Of a stretch of DNA of 64,000 nt, positions 22,315-31,808 are shown piece after piece. The DNA lies in assembly GCF_038397745.1 (NCBI RefSeq), contig NZ_CP151636.1:3472001-3536000 (forward strand). Direction: 5' to 3'. Source of the stretch: Microbacterium sp. LWH11-1.2 (GTDB lineage Bacteria; Actinomycetota; Actinomycetes; Actinomycetales; Microbacteriaceae). A program made the translations under genes and the position numbers. Every line of letters starts with the position of its first letter. Position 1 is the stretch's first letter. Under the pieces are notes generated by a model. That model did no database searches. It had not been told where the DNA came from and worked only from the letters and a program-made list of their open reading frames with translations.

Positions 22315-24879
22315 ATGACCGTCTTCCCCCATGTGCCGGTTCACGCCGTCGATCGTCCGCGGTTGCGCCGCCGACTCGACGCGGCGCTCGGCGCGCCCTT
22401 GAGCACGATCGTCGCCCCGGTGGGATCCGGCAAGACGGTGCTGCTCTCGCAGTGGGTCGAGTCGCGCCCTGATGTGCGGTTCGTCTGGCTCGAGCTGGAG
22501 GCCGCCGACGACGATCCGCAGCATTTCGTCGCCCGCCTGCTCGAGGGATTCCGCAGCGATCCCCGCACTCGTCACGACCTCGGCACCCCGCACGCCCTGA
22601 GCGACAAGGCGCTCGGCCGACCGGTGCTGGAGGCGCTCCTGGCCGTGTTCCGCGAGCATCCGGGGACGACGGTGATCATCGACGATGCGCATGCCGTGTC
22701 CAACTCCGCGCTGCTCGCCGACATCTGGTGGCTGGCGGATCATCTGCCGGAGGAGAACCACATCGTGCTGTCCTCCCGGGTGGATCTGGGCTTCCCGTGG
22801 AGCCGGCACCGGCTGCGGCACTCGCTTCTGGAGCTGCGACAGTCCGACCTGGCGCTGGATGACGACAGCGCTGCCACGCTGCTGCGGCGGATCATCGGCA
22901 GCCCGGTGAGCGCGGCGACCCTGTCGGCCGTCATGGAGCGGACGGAGGGATGGGCGGCAGGAGTCCAGCTGACCGCGCTCGGGCTGCGCAATCAGGACGA
23001 TCCGGAGGGTTTCGCTCAGCACCTCCGCGGCACGGATCTCCTGATCGCCGACTACCTCAGCGAGCAGGCGCTCGCGCAGCAGTCGCCGGAGCGCCGGGAC
23101 CTCCTGCTGCGCCTGTCGTCGCTCGATCGGATGTCGGCCGAGCTCATCGAGTCCGTGCTGCACCTCGACGACGCCGCGCAGCTCCTCGAGGAGCTCCAGC
23201 ACGATTCGATGTTCCTGGTCTCCCTCGACGAGCGCAGGGAGTGGTTCCGCTTCCATCACCTGTTCCGCGATCTGCTGCACTACCGGCTCCGCGCGCGCGG
23301 CGACGGCGAGGAGACCCGGCTGTTGATCTCAGCGGCGGAGTGGCACCTCCGGGAGGGCGACCTGCCGTCGGCCATGGCGTATCTCCTCCGAGCGCGGGAG
23401 TGGGATCGCGTGCTCGATCTGCTCCTCGCGAGCGGCCGCGACGTGTTCGAGCGCAGCAGGACGCTGTCGGTGAGTCGATGGCTCGACGCGGTACCGGCGG
23501 AGGTCCGCGCCGAGCGCCCGGACGCCGAGATCCTGCGGGGGATCGTGCTCGGGATGAGCGGCGATGCCGTCCGCGCGGAAGACGTCCTCCGTGCGCAGAG
23601 CGCGCGCGACGACCTGACCGCAGCCCAGTCCGCGGTCGTGCACGCCTACATCGCCGCGCGGGTGCAGTTCCGGTCGGAACCGGAGATCGCCCTGCGCGCG
23701 GCGAAGACGTCGATCGCCTTCCTCCGGCACGACCCGACGCTGCGGCCGCCCGACATCCTCGGACTGATGCATCCGTCCTTCCTGCACACGCTCGCGCGCA
23801 CGTCGGGGGGACGGGCGCACTTCCTCTCCGGCGACTTCGTGCGGGCCCGGCGCTGGTTCGACGACGCCCTCGCCGGCCCCGGCGCCGAGTACTCGCCCTA
23901 CCGCGTGCATCTCCTGGGCTCCATCGCGCTGCTCGACGCGTGGTGCGGTCGCGTGTCGCACGCCTCGTCGCTCGCCCAGGAGGCGCTCGAACTCGCCGCC
24001 GATGCGCAGCTCCTTGCCCACCCCGCACCGGCGGACGCCTACCTCGCGGCCGCTCTCGCCGCCGTCGAGCGGGGAGAGCCCGGCAGCGCCGCATTGAATC
24101 TGCACGAGGGCGTCGTGCGTGCGGAATCGAACAGACGCTCGCAGCTGCTGTGGATCGCTCACCTCGTCCGCACGCTGATGGATGCCGATGAGCCTCCGAG
24201 CGCCCTGCCCCAGGGCATGGGCCGCCCTCCGGCGATCGTCGATGCGGCGCTGCGTGCAGAGGACGCTCGCACGCTGCGTGCCCAGCGGTCGTCCGCGCCG
24301 CTCGACGTGCCGACGGGTCGATGGTCCCCGCTGCTGGTCGAGTCGATCGCTGCCGCGCTCACGGAACGGAGACCGATGATGGCCCGCCGTCGCCTGGCGT
24401 GGACCGCGCCGGATCCGGACGCTGCTCCGCGGGAGAGGGTGGAGCGCCTCACCCTCGAGGCCTGGCTCGCCGCGTCGGAAGGCGGACCATCCGCCGCGCG
24501 GGACCTGCTGTCCGAGGCCCTCGCCGTCGCCGAATCGCACGGGCTCGTCGCGGTCTTCCCGCGCATGGGCCACGAGGTCATCCGGCTCATCGCCGAGCTT
24601 CCGGGCGCCCCGACGCGATTCCGCACCACGGTGCTGCAGCGCGCACGCGAGAGCCATCAGCGACGAGTCACCTCGCCGCTGCTCGCGGAGCAGCTCACCG
24701 ACCGGGAGCTGGAGATCCTCGCGCATCTGCCCTCGCGCATGACCAACACGGAGCTGGCGGCGCAGTGCTTCGTCTCGGTCAACACGATCAAGACCCACAC
24801 GGCCCACATCTATCGCAAGCTCGACGTCGCCAACCGCAACGGCGCCGTCGCGCGGGCGCAGGAGCTCGGCATCCTCTGA
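22315..24879 (+). CDS. LAL-type (MalT-like) LuxR transcriptional regulator
   Basis: 854 residues. The N-terminal NTPase has Walker A APVGSGKT (residues 34-41) and a Walker B-like TTVIIDDAH near residue 120. A long helical TPR-like middle follows, and the last 60 residues are a LuxR helix-turn-helix (LTDRELEILAHLPSRMTNTELAAQCFVSVNTIKTHTAHIYRKL). Such STAND proteins sense a small ligand and oligomerise on ATP binding. A GATACT -10-like box lies just upstream. The target is unknown; the adjacent transporter genes are candidates. Confidence 0.87.
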   Translation: MTVFPHVPVHAVDRPRLRRRLDAALGAPLSTIVAPVGSGKTVLLSQWVESRPDVRFVWLELEAADDDPQHFVARLLEGFRSDPRTRHDLGTPHALSDKALGRPVLEALLAVFREHPGTTVIIDDAHAVSNSALLADIWWLADHLPEENHIVLSSRVDLGFPWSRHRLRHSLLELRQSDLALDDDSAATLLRRIIGSPVSAATLSAVMERTEGWAAGVQLTALGLRNQDDPEGFAQHLRGTDLLIADYLSEQALAQQSPERRDLLLRLSSLDRMSAELIESVLHLDDAAQLLEELQHDSMFLVSLDERREWFRFHHLFRDLLHYRLRARGDGEETRLLISAAEWHLREGDLPSAMAYLLRAREWDRVLDLLLASGRDVFERSRTLSVSRWLDAVPAEVRAERPDAEILRGIVLGMSGDAVRAEDVLRAQSARDDLTAAQSAVVHAYIAARVQFRSEPEIALRAAKTSIAFLRHDPTLRPPDILGLMHPSFLHTLARTSGGRAHFLSGDFVRARRWFDDALAGPGAEYSPYRVHLLGSIALLDAWCGRVSHASSLAQEALELAADAQLLAHPAPADAYLAAALAAVERGEPGSAALNLHEGVVRAESNRRSQLLWIAHLVRTLMDADEPPSALPQGMGRPPAIVDAALRAEDARTLRAQRSSAPLDVPTGRWSPLLVESIAAALTERRPMMARRRLAWTAPDPDAAPRERVERLTLEAWLAASEGGPSAARDLLSEALAVAESHGLVAVFPRMGHEVIRLIAELPGAPTRFRTTVLQRARESHQRRVTSPLLAEQLTDRELEILAHLPSRMTNTELAAQCFVSVNTIKTHTAHIYRKLDVANRNGAVARAQELGIL

Positions 24880-24939
24880 CGCGCAAATCGCCCGGAAAGG
24901 ATGACGCGGGCGATATACCGGCACCAGCAGAGTGACACG

Positions 24940-26064
24940 ATGAGCGACGCGACACCGCCCGCATCCGAGCCGCCGGATTCCCCTCCGGCGCTCCCGCCGC
25001 CACGTCGCCGCAGCATCCTGACCGCGCTGGAGCATCCCTTCGGCCTGGGATTCGCTCTGGTCCTGGGCGGACTCGCCGCATTCGTGCTCGGCGTCGCACT
25101 CACGTCGCTTTCGACGATCCTCATCTACATCGCATTGGCGATCTTCATCGCCCTCGGACTCGATCCCGTGGTGAAGCGGCTCGAGCGGAACGGCATGTCG
25201 AGGCCGCGCGCCATCGCGGTCGTCTTCGGCGTCTTCCTCGTGGTCGTCATCGTCGTGCTCGTCTTCATCGTGCCTCCCGCCCTCCGGCAGATCGCCGAGT
25301 TCGCCCGCTCGATCCCCTCGGCGATCGCGCAGTTCCAGGCCTCCGACTGGTACCGGGGATTCGAGGCGCAGATCGGCGACGTCGTCGGCACCGCGCTCGA
25401 TCAGCTCTCGGCCTTCCTCGCCGACCCGGGCAATCTGCTGCTGCTGGGCGGCGGTGCGCTCGCAATCGGCTTCGGCATCGGGAACGCGATCTCCGGGATC
25501 CTCATCGTCATCGTGCTGACGCTCTACTTCCTCGCGTCGCTGTCCACCTTCCAGACGAGCTTCTATCGCCTCGCGCCGGCGCGCGACCGGCCGAAGGTCG
25601 CCGAGCTCACCGAGACCATCACGGACTCGGTCGGCGCCTACCTGATCGGGATGGTGGTCCTCGCGGCCTGCAACGCCGTGTTCGCGACGATCCTGCACTT
25701 CGCGCTGGGGCTGCCGTTCCCCGCCTTCATGGGACTCGCCGCCTTCCTGATCACCCTCATCCCGCTCGTGGGACCCGTGCTCTACTGGATCATCGCCTCG
25801 GTGCTCGCGCTGTTCACCGACCCGCTCCTGGCGCTGATCTTCGCGGTGCTGTACCTGATCTACATGCAGTTCGAGGCGTATCTGCTCACCCCGCGGATCA
25901 TGAACAAGGCCATCGCGGTGCCCGGCGCCCTCGTCATCATCGGCGCGCTCGTCGGGGGCACCCTGCTCGGACTGCTCGGCGCCCTGGTGTCGATCCCGGT
26001 CGCCGCCGCGATCCTGCTGATCATCAAGCAGGTCACCATCCCCCGGCAAGATGCCAAGACCTGA
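24940..26064 (+). CDS. AI-2E family (PerM-like) transporter
   Basis: 374 residues. After a proline-rich N-terminal tail there are about eight transmembrane helices. The family pattern is visible: IALGLDPVVKRLERNGMSRPRAI near the N-terminus, GFGIGNAISGILIVIVLTLYFLASL, then the LPFPAFMGLAAFLITLIPLVGP segment and LTPRIMNKAIAVPGALVI near the end. The ATG at 24940 is chosen over one 13 codons upstream because the family starts close to it. Substrate (autoinducer or ion) unknown. Reads in the same direction as, and 60 bases after, the LuxR gene. Confidence 0.82.
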   Translation: MSDATPPASEPPDSPPALPPPRRRSILTALEHPFGLGFALVLGGLAAFVLGVALTSLSTILIYIALAIFIALGLDPVVKRLERNGMSRPRAIAVVFGVFLVVVIVVLVFIVPPALRQIAEFARSIPSAIAQFQASDWYRGFEAQIGDVVGTALDQLSAFLADPGNLLLLGGGALAIGFGIGNAISGILIVIVLTLYFLASLSTFQTSFYRLAPARDRPKVAELTETITDSVGAYLIGMVVLAACNAVFATILHFALGLPFPAFMGLAAFLITLIPLVGPVLYWIIASVLALFTDPLLALIFAVLYLIYMQFEAYLLTPRIMNKAIAVPGALVIIGALVGGTLLGLLGALVSIPVAAAILLIIKQVTIPRQDAKT

Positions 26065-26078
26065 GGTCGGAGTCCGTC

Positions 26079-27455
26079 ATGAGCACACCGAAGATCGCGG
26101 AGCTGCAGAGCCGACTGGCCGCCCTCGAAGAGGAGAACGCCGCGCTCCGCGGCGGCCTGCCGGTGTCCGGCCCGGGCTCCCCCGCACCCGCACGGAGACG
26201 GCGGACCTGGGGACGGACGCTCCTCGCCACGGTGCTGATCACGCTCGGCGCGCTCCTCGCCCCTGTCGCGGTCGTCGCGACGTGGACGCACGTGCAGCTC
26301 ACCGACACCGAGCGGTTCGTGAACGGATTCGCGCCGCTCGCCGACGACCCAGCCGTGCAGTCGGTGGTCACGACCCAGGTCGTCGCCGTCATCGGCGAGC
26401 AGATCGACATCCCCGCGCTCACCTCCGACGTCATCGACGGCATCATCGACCTCGGCACCGGCGAGCGCGCGACGCGGGCACTCGAACTCCTGAAGGGTCC
26501 GGCTGCCGAGGGTGTGCAGTCGCTCGTCACGACCGTCGTGACCCGGTTCGTGGAATCCGACGCGTTCGCGGATGTGTGGGCATCGGCGCTGCGCGTGACC
26601 CACGCGCAGGTGACCGGAGCGCTGCAGAACGATCCGAGCGCAGCGGTCACCCTCGGTGAGGGCGGCACGATCGGCATCCAGCTCGCCCCGATCATCGACC
26701 GCGTGAAAGAGGTGCTCGTCGATCAGGGCATCGGCTTCGCCTCGTCGATCCCGGCCGTCGATCGCACCGTCGTGGTCGCGACATCCGACGCGCTGCCCAC
26801 CGTGCAGCTCGCGTACGGCCTGGCGGTCGCCGCGGGACTGTGGCTGCCCTGGGTCGCGATCGCCCTGCTGATCGCCGGAGCCCTCGTGGCTCACCGCCGC
26901 TCAGTCGCGACGATCGTGTCGGCCCTCGCGCTGGCCGCCTCGATGCTGATCCTGATCGCCGGGTTCGCCGTGGGTCGTGTGTTCTTCGATGCGGCCATGC
27001 GCTCGGGTCCGATCCCCGCCGATGCGGCGGGCGTGATGTACGAGACCCTCGCGGGGCCCATGCGCGACACCGCCGTGGCCGTGCTGGTGCTCGCCGTCGC
27101 GGTCGCCGTCGTCACCTGGTTCAGCGGCCCGTTCGGGGTGCCGCGGCGACTGCGTGCCGCCGCACAGGCGGGCGCTGCCCGACTTCGGGCGGGCATGGCA
27201 CGGCACGGGGTGACAGCGGGGCGTGCGGGCCGCTGGCTGCACGCCCAGCACACCCTCCTCCGTGTCGTGATCGCCGCCGTCGGCGCCGCCGTGGTCCTCC
27301 TCGTGCGTCCCCTCACGCCCGGCCTCGTCGTGTGGACGGTCGTGCTCGCCGCGATCGTCATCATGATCCTGGAGATCGTGGAGATCCCTCCGGACGAGAC
27401 CCGCGCCGTGACCCCGGATGCAGACGATCTCGTCGCCGAGCGATCCGAGGCGTGA
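26079..27455 (+). CDS. Large membrane protein with N-terminal coiled coil
   Basis: 458 residues. The N-terminus is a short coiled coil (MSTPKIAELQSRLAALEEEN). One transmembrane helix (LLATVLITLGALLAPVAVVATW) precedes a 200-residue probable extracytoplasmic domain (TDTERFVNGFAPLADDP). Further helices follow: VAAGLWLPWVAIALLIAGALV, IVSALALAASMLILIAGFAVG, VAVLVLAVAVAVVTWF and two near the C-terminus. It resembles actinobacterial integral membrane proteins of unknown function. It follows the AI-2E-type gene by 14 bases and precedes DUF2252 by one base. Confidence 0.7.
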   Translation: MSTPKIAELQSRLAALEEENAALRGGLPVSGPGSPAPARRRRTWGRTLLATVLITLGALLAPVAVVATWTHVQLTDTERFVNGFAPLADDPAVQSVVTTQVVAVIGEQIDIPALTSDVIDGIIDLGTGERATRALELLKGPAAEGVQSLVTTVVTRFVESDAFADVWASALRVTHAQVTGALQNDPSAAVTLGEGGTIGIQLAPIIDRVKEVLVDQGIGFASSIPAVDRTVVVATSDALPTVQLAYGLAVAAGLWLPWVAIALLIAGALVAHRRSVATIVSALALAASMLILIAGFAVGRVFFDAAMRSGPIPADAAGVMYETLAGPMRDTAVAVLVLAVAVAVVTWFSGPFGVPRRLRAAAQAGAARLRAGMARHGVTAGRAGRWLHAQHTLLRVVIAAVGAAVVLLVRPLTPGLVVWTVVLAAIVIMILEIVEIPPDETRAVTPDADDLVAERSEA

Positions 27456-27456
27456 C

Positions 27457-28923
27457 ATGGCGAAGGAACGCAGGTCGCACGACGACGCGGAGACGACCGC
27501 CCCGCTCCCGGCCGCCCCGGACTTCGTCCTGCGACGGAGCAGGGGGCGGGATGCCCGAGCGCGGGCGCCCCGATCGGCGCAGGGGCCCTGGGTCGCGCCG
27601 CCCGGACGCAGCGACCCGATCGCACTCCTCGAGGAGCAGGCGGAGTCGCGCGTCTCCGAGCTCGTGCCGATCCGGTACGCGCGGATGGCCGCGTCAGCGT
27701 TCGCGTTCTATCGCGGCGCGGCGCTGCCGATGGCCGCCGATCTCGCGACCGCGGCGCACAGCGGCGTCATCGTGCAGCTCTGCGGAGACGCGCACCTGTC
27801 GAACTTCGGCGTCTTCGGCACCCCGGAGCGGCAGCTGATCTTCGACATGAACGATTTCGACGAGACCCTCCCCGGACCGTTCGAGTGGGACGTCAAGCGA
27901 CTGGCGACGAGCTTCGCCGTCGCCGGACGGCAACGCGGATTCACGCCGTCGGAGATCCGGGAGTGCGTGGAGCAGGCGGTCCGCGGCTATCGCATCACCG
28001 TCAGCAGGGCGGCCGACGCGTCGGTGCTCGATGCCTGGTACGACCGGTTCGATGCGGACAGTGCGCGACATCGCATCCGATCGGAACGACGACGTCGGCG
28101 AGCCGATGACGAGGCTGTCGAGCGCCTGGAGGCCGCGCTGCGGAAGGCCCGCAAGCGCGACCGCAGGAAGTCGTTCTCGAAGCTGGTCGGCGTCGAGGAC
28201 GGACAGCTCCGCATCACCGCGGACCCGCCCCTGATCGTCCCCGTGGAGGATCTGGTCGACGGCGTCGACGACGTGGACGACGCCGGGGCCATGCGGGAGA
28301 TCCTCGACGCCTACCGTCAGACGCTTCCCGGAGCACGGCATCCGCTGTCCGAGTATCGATACCGGCACATGGCCAGGAAGGTGGTGGGAGTGGGCAGCGT
28401 GGGCACCCGAGCCTGGGTCATCCTGCTGAGCGGACGGGACGACGACGATCCGCTGCTGCTCCAGGCGAAGGAGGCGCAGCCCTCGGTGCTCGAGCGCTTC
28501 CTGGGACCGAGTCGGTATGCCGGATCCGGCGAGCGCGTCGTCAGAGGTCAGCGACTCATGCAGGCCGCGTCCGACATCTTCCTCGGGTGGCAGCAGGTCA
28601 CGGGACTGGACGGTCGAACACGCGACTTCTACATCCGGCAGCTGCACGACTGGAAGGGCGGGATAGATCCGGAGACGATGACGCCGCGGGGTGCCGCGCT
28701 CTACGCACGCGTCTGCGGCGAGACCCTTGCGCGGGCTCACGCGCGCAGCGGTGACCGTCTCGAGATCGCCGGATACCTCGGCAGGGGGCGTCGGTTCGAG
28801 GATGCCGTCGTCGCGTTCGCGGACTCGTACGCGGACCAGAACGATCAGGACCACGCCGCGTTCCGGGAGGCCCTCGCATCCGGGCGGCTGCCCGGCGGCG
28901 AGCGGGAGAGCGCGGAGCCGTGA
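27457..28923 (+). CDS. DUF2252 family protein (kinase-like fold)
   Basis: 488 residues. VQLCGDAHLSNFGVFGTPERQ and LIFDMNDFDETLPGPFEWDVKRLA are the hallmark of DUF2252, which resembles the catalytic loop (GDxHxxN) and DFD-like metal site of aminoglycoside-phosphotransferase/choline-kinase folds. LLQAKEAQPSVLER supplies a probable nucleotide-binding lysine. Basic helices in the middle (KARKRDRRKSF) and RMVRGQRLMQ-like C-terminal elements are also typical. Its substrate is unknown in any organism I know of. It is coupled by GTGA to a potassium-channel gene, which is unusual. Confidence 0.85.
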   Translation: MAKERRSHDDAETTAPLPAAPDFVLRRSRGRDARARAPRSAQGPWVAPPGRSDPIALLEEQAESRVSELVPIRYARMAASAFAFYRGAALPMAADLATAAHSGVIVQLCGDAHLSNFGVFGTPERQLIFDMNDFDETLPGPFEWDVKRLATSFAVAGRQRGFTPSEIRECVEQAVRGYRITVSRAADASVLDAWYDRFDADSARHRIRSERRRRRADDEAVERLEAALRKARKRDRRKSFSKLVGVEDGQLRITADPPLIVPVEDLVDGVDDVDDAGAMREILDAYRQTLPGARHPLSEYRYRHMARKVVGVGSVGTRAWVILLSGRDDDDPLLLQAKEAQPSVLERFLGPSRYAGSGERVVRGQRLMQAASDIFLGWQQVTGLDGRTRDFYIRQLHDWKGGIDPETMTPRGAALYARVCGETLARAHARSGDRLEIAGYLGRGRRFEDAVVAFADSYADQNDQDHAAFREALASGRLPGGERESAEP

Positions 28924-29663
28924 CAGCGACGACGCGACGCGGGGACCCGGTGGCGCGCCATCGCGCGCGCCGCACCGTCGTCCGCGATCGCCACGGGGTC
29001 GCGGGGTACACCGTCGCCCTCGCGCTGCTCGTGCTCTCGTACGCGCTGTGTGCCACGCAGCGATCCACCGATCCGAGTCCGTTCGCCTTCCTGCTCATCC
29101 TCGCGACCGTCGCCGTCATCTTCCACGTCACGGCGGTGCGTGCGATGATCCAGCACGTCGCCTGGGTCGTCCTGGCCGCAGCAGCCGTCGCGACGACGCT
29201 CGGAACCGTGTTCGGGGCCGCCGGGCACGTGCTGGACGTCGTCTTCTCCACGGCGTCGATGCTCGCCCTGCTCGTCGCCCCGGCCGCGATCGTCGCCCAT
29301 CAGGCGAAGCGGCGCGGCTTCAACCTCGAGGCCCTGCTCGCGACGATCACGGCCTACGTGCTCGTCGGCCTGTTCTTCGCCTTCCTCTTCAATCTCCTGT
29401 CGCTCGTGACCTCGACGCCCATGTTCGGCGAGGGCAGCGAGGAGTCGCTCTCCAATCAGCTGTTCTTCTCCTTCACCACGCTGACCACGACCGGATACGG
29501 CAACATCGCGCCGGTCACCGCGGGCAGTCAGGCCGTCGCGGTCGCCGAGGCGATCACGGGCCAGCTGTTCCTCATCACCGCCGTGGCCCGCATCATGCGC
29601 GGAACAGGCGACAGGAGCGCGATCGACCGCGCACGCACCGCGACTCCGGAGGAGATCTCATGA
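28920..29663 (+). CDS. Potassium channel family protein
   Basis: 247 residues, GTG start overlapping the DUF2252 stop. There are about six N-terminal helices, then a pore: FFSFTTLTTTGYGNIAPV holds the K+ selectivity filter TTTGYGN near residue 194, followed by an inner helix. No RCK or cyclic-nucleotide domain is present, so gating is not evident. The stop overlaps the start of the DHA2 exporter (ATGA). Confidence 0.85.
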   Translation: MTATTRRGDPVARHRARRTVVRDRHGVAGYTVALALLVLSYALCATQRSTDPSPFAFLLILATVAVIFHVTAVRAMIQHVAWVVLAAAAVATTLGTVFGAAGHVLDVVFSTASMLALLVAPAAIVAHQAKRRGFNLEALLATITAYVLVGLFFAFLFNLLSLVTSTPMFGEGSEESLSNQLFFSFTTLTTTGYGNIAPVTAGSQAVAVAEAITGQLFLITAVARIMRGTGDRSAIDRARTATPEEIS

Positions 29664-31267
29664 GGAGATGGAACGTCGTCATCGTGCTCGGCTGCGCGCA
29701 GTTCGTCATGGTGCTCGACGGCACCGTGATGAACGTGTCGATCTCGACCGTCGTCGTCGACCTCGACACGACCGTCGCCGCGATGCAGGGGGCCATCACC
29801 TTCTACACGCTGACCATGGCGGCGTTCATGCTGCTGGGGGCGAAGCTCGGCGACGTGTGGGGTCGTCGCCGGGCCTTCGTGATCGGATCGTGCGTGTACG
29901 CGGTCGGCTCTCTCGTGACGGCGCTCAGCCCGAACGTGCAGACGCTCTTCCTCGGGTGGTCCGTCATCGAGGGGCTCGGGGCCGTGCTCGTGATCCCGGC
30001 GATCGCCGCTCTCGTCGCGGACAACTACCAGGGGCGCGACCGGGTCACCGCCTTCGCCGTGATCGGCGCCGTGTCGGGCGCGGCGGTCGCCGCAGGCCCG
30101 CTGATCGGCGGCTTCGTCACGACCTACTTCGACTGGCGCTACGTCTTCGTCGCCGAGGTCGTGATCATGATCGTCGTGGTGCTCTGCGCTCGAGTGATCA
30201 CCGACGCGACACCGCGCACGAGCATCCGCATCGACCTGCTGAGCGTCGGACTGTCGTCGGCCGGGCTCGTCGCCGTCGTCTTCGGGATGCTGCAGAGCAA
30301 GATCTGGGGCTGGATCGTGCCCCTGCGCATCCCCGTCATCGGCGGCGTCGACGTGGCGCCGCTCGGCATCTCGCTCACCGCATGGCTCGTGGTCTTCGGC
30401 GTGCTGCTGATCGCGCTGTTCATCGTCCGGCAGCGCCGGCTCGTGCGCCTCGGGCGACCGCCGCTCGTGAACGTCGAGATGTTCGGGATCTCCTCGCTCC
30501 GCAGCGGGCTCTCGGTGCTCGGTGCGCAGTACGCCGTCACGGCCGGTCTCTTCTTCATGGTGCCGGTCTACCTGCAGATGACGCTCGGGCTCGACGCGCT
30601 GGAGACGGGGATCAAGATCTTCCCCCTGTCGGTGGCCCTCGTGCTGTTCTCGATCGTGGGGACCGGGCTCTCGAAGCGGATGTCGCCGCGGACGATCGTG
30701 CGGATCGGACAGCTGCTCCTGGTGTTCAGCTCGCTCGTGCTGCTCGGCTCGGCGACCAGCGATCTGCGGAGCGGGCTCTTCGCGGCCGGCATGTTCCTGT
30801 CCGGGGCAGCCCTCGGGCTGCTGGCTTCGCAGCTGGGGAATGTGAACATGTCGAGCGTCTCCGCGAAGGAGACGAGCGAGGTCGGCGGACTGCAGGGAGT
30901 GTTCCAGAACCTGGGTTCGTCGCTCGGCACCGCCTTGATCGGCTCGATCCTGATCGGAGCGCTGTCGACGTCGTTCGCCTCCGGCGTCGCGGAGAGCGAT
31001 CTGCCCGCAGAGACGCAGACACAGGTGAGCGCCTCGACGGAGCACGGCGTCACGATCGTCCCGGCCGCCGACGTGCCGAAGATCGCCGAGGCCGCCGGCC
31101 TCAGCGAGGATGACGCGGATCAGCTCGCACAGATCTACCGCGACTCGCAGCTCTCGTCGCTGCGGGTGGCGTTCTTCGGCCTGATCATCATCAGTCTCCT
31201 GGCGCTCTTCTTCTCTCGCGGAATCCCGAGCGAGATCGAGGTGCGTCGACGCACGGAGGCCGCCTGA
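29660..31267 (+). CDS. MFS multidrug exporter, DHA2 (14-TM) type
   Basis: 535 residues. LGCAQFVMVLDGTVMNVSIS is the DHA2 motif D1 in helix 1. GAKLGDVWGRRRAF is the loop 2-3 motif A, and GAVSGAAVAAGPLIGG is motif C of helix 5. About fourteen helices follow, with a hydrophilic stretch (AETQTQVSASTEHG) before the last, as in drug/H+ antiporters. The ATG overlaps the potassium-channel stop (ATGA). A MarR-family gene lies 48 bases downstream, but its promoter is its own. Confidence 0.87.
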   Translation: MRRWNVVIVLGCAQFVMVLDGTVMNVSISTVVVDLDTTVAAMQGAITFYTLTMAAFMLLGAKLGDVWGRRRAFVIGSCVYAVGSLVTALSPNVQTLFLGWSVIEGLGAVLVIPAIAALVADNYQGRDRVTAFAVIGAVSGAAVAAGPLIGGFVTTYFDWRYVFVAEVVIMIVVVLCARVITDATPRTSIRIDLLSVGLSSAGLVAVVFGMLQSKIWGWIVPLRIPVIGGVDVAPLGISLTAWLVVFGVLLIALFIVRQRRLVRLGRPPLVNVEMFGISSLRSGLSVLGAQYAVTAGLFFMVPVYLQMTLGLDALETGIKIFPLSVALVLFSIVGTGLSKRMSPRTIVRIGQLLLVFSSLVLLGSATSDLRSGLFAAGMFLSGAALGLLASQLGNVNMSSVSAKETSEVGGLQGVFQNLGSSLGTALIGSILIGALSTSFASGVAESDLPAETQTQVSASTEHGVTIVPAADVPKIAEAAGLSEDDADQLAQIYRDSQLSSLRVAFFGLIIISLLALFFSRGIPSEIEVRRRTEAA

Positions 31268-31279
31268 ACTCTCGTTAGA

Positions 31280-31308
31280 TTGTGCACAACTTAATTGCGT
31301 GACATACT
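31280..31308 (+). promoter_or_regulatory. ohrR promoter with overlapping palindromic operator
   Basis: TTGTGCACAA (31280-31289) is a perfect palindrome; extended arms TTAGATTGTGC / GCACAACTTAA match at 9 of 11 positions. Its first half (TTGTGC) is also the -35 hexamer, 17 bases before the -10 CATACT (31303-31308). The -10 ends six bases before the ohrR ATG, so the transcript is leaderless. Binding of OhrR here would block RNA polymerase, i.e. autorepression relieved by organic peroxide. Confidence 0.7.
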
Positions 31309-31314
31309 CCAGGT

Positions 31315-31779
31315 ATGGCCGTGACCGATGAGATGGTGTGCTTCTCGCTCTACTCCGCCGCCCGCGCCACCACCCAGGCGTATCGCGCGCTGCTCGCCCC
31401 CTGGGGGCTGACCTACCCGCAGTACCTCGTGCTCGCCATCCTCTGGCACGAAGGCGACCAGACGATCGGCTCGCTGGGCGAGGCGATGCAGCTCGACTCC
31501 GGCACCCTGTCGCCCCTGGTGCGCCGCCTCGAGCAGGCCGGCCACGTCACGCGATCGCGCCGCGCGGATGACGAGCGGGTCGTCACGGTGACCCTCACCG
31601 CCGACGGCCAGTCGCTGCGCGGCGAGCTCGCGTCCATCCCCGCACAGGTAGCCGGCTTCTCCGGCATCCGCGACGACGAGCACCGCCGCCGACTCATCGC
31701 CGAGTTGCAGGAGCTCACCGCGCTGCTGCAGGACGCGACCACGAACGCCGCCGCCGCGCACGCTCGCGGCGGCGAATGA
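31315..31779 (+). CDS. ohrR: OhrR-type MarR-family organic peroxide sensor
   Basis: 154 residues. MVCFSLYSAAR at residues 7-17 holds the N-terminal peroxide-sensing cysteine typical of OhrR. The winged HTH follows (TIGSLGEAMQLDSGTLSPLVRRLEQAGHVTRSRRADDERVV, with wing DDER). WGLTYPQYLVLAILW carries the conserved Tyr. A second C-terminal cysteine is absent, so it is a one-Cys type. It is immediately upstream of ohr, and leaderless expression from an operator-covered promoter is evident. Confidence 0.87.
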   Translation: MAVTDEMVCFSLYSAARATTQAYRALLAPWGLTYPQYLVLAILWHEGDQTIGSLGEAMQLDSGTLSPLVRRLEQAGHVTRSRRADDERVVTVTLTADGQSLRGELASIPAQVAGFSGIRDDEHRRRLIAELQELTALLQDATTNAAAAHARGGE

Positions 31780-31808
31780 CCACCGATCGAAAGGAAGAAC
31801 CGCACCCC

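Noticed and set aside
23329..26049. 906-codon minus-strand frame opposite the LuxR and AI-2E-type genes
   Set aside because: Low-complexity charged composition and no motif. It mirrors two well-supported plus-strand genes.
28691..29659. N-terminal extension of the DHA2 exporter through the potassium-channel gene
   Set aside because: The extension is an Arg-rich shadow of the channel frame. The exporter starts at the ATG that overlaps the channel stop.
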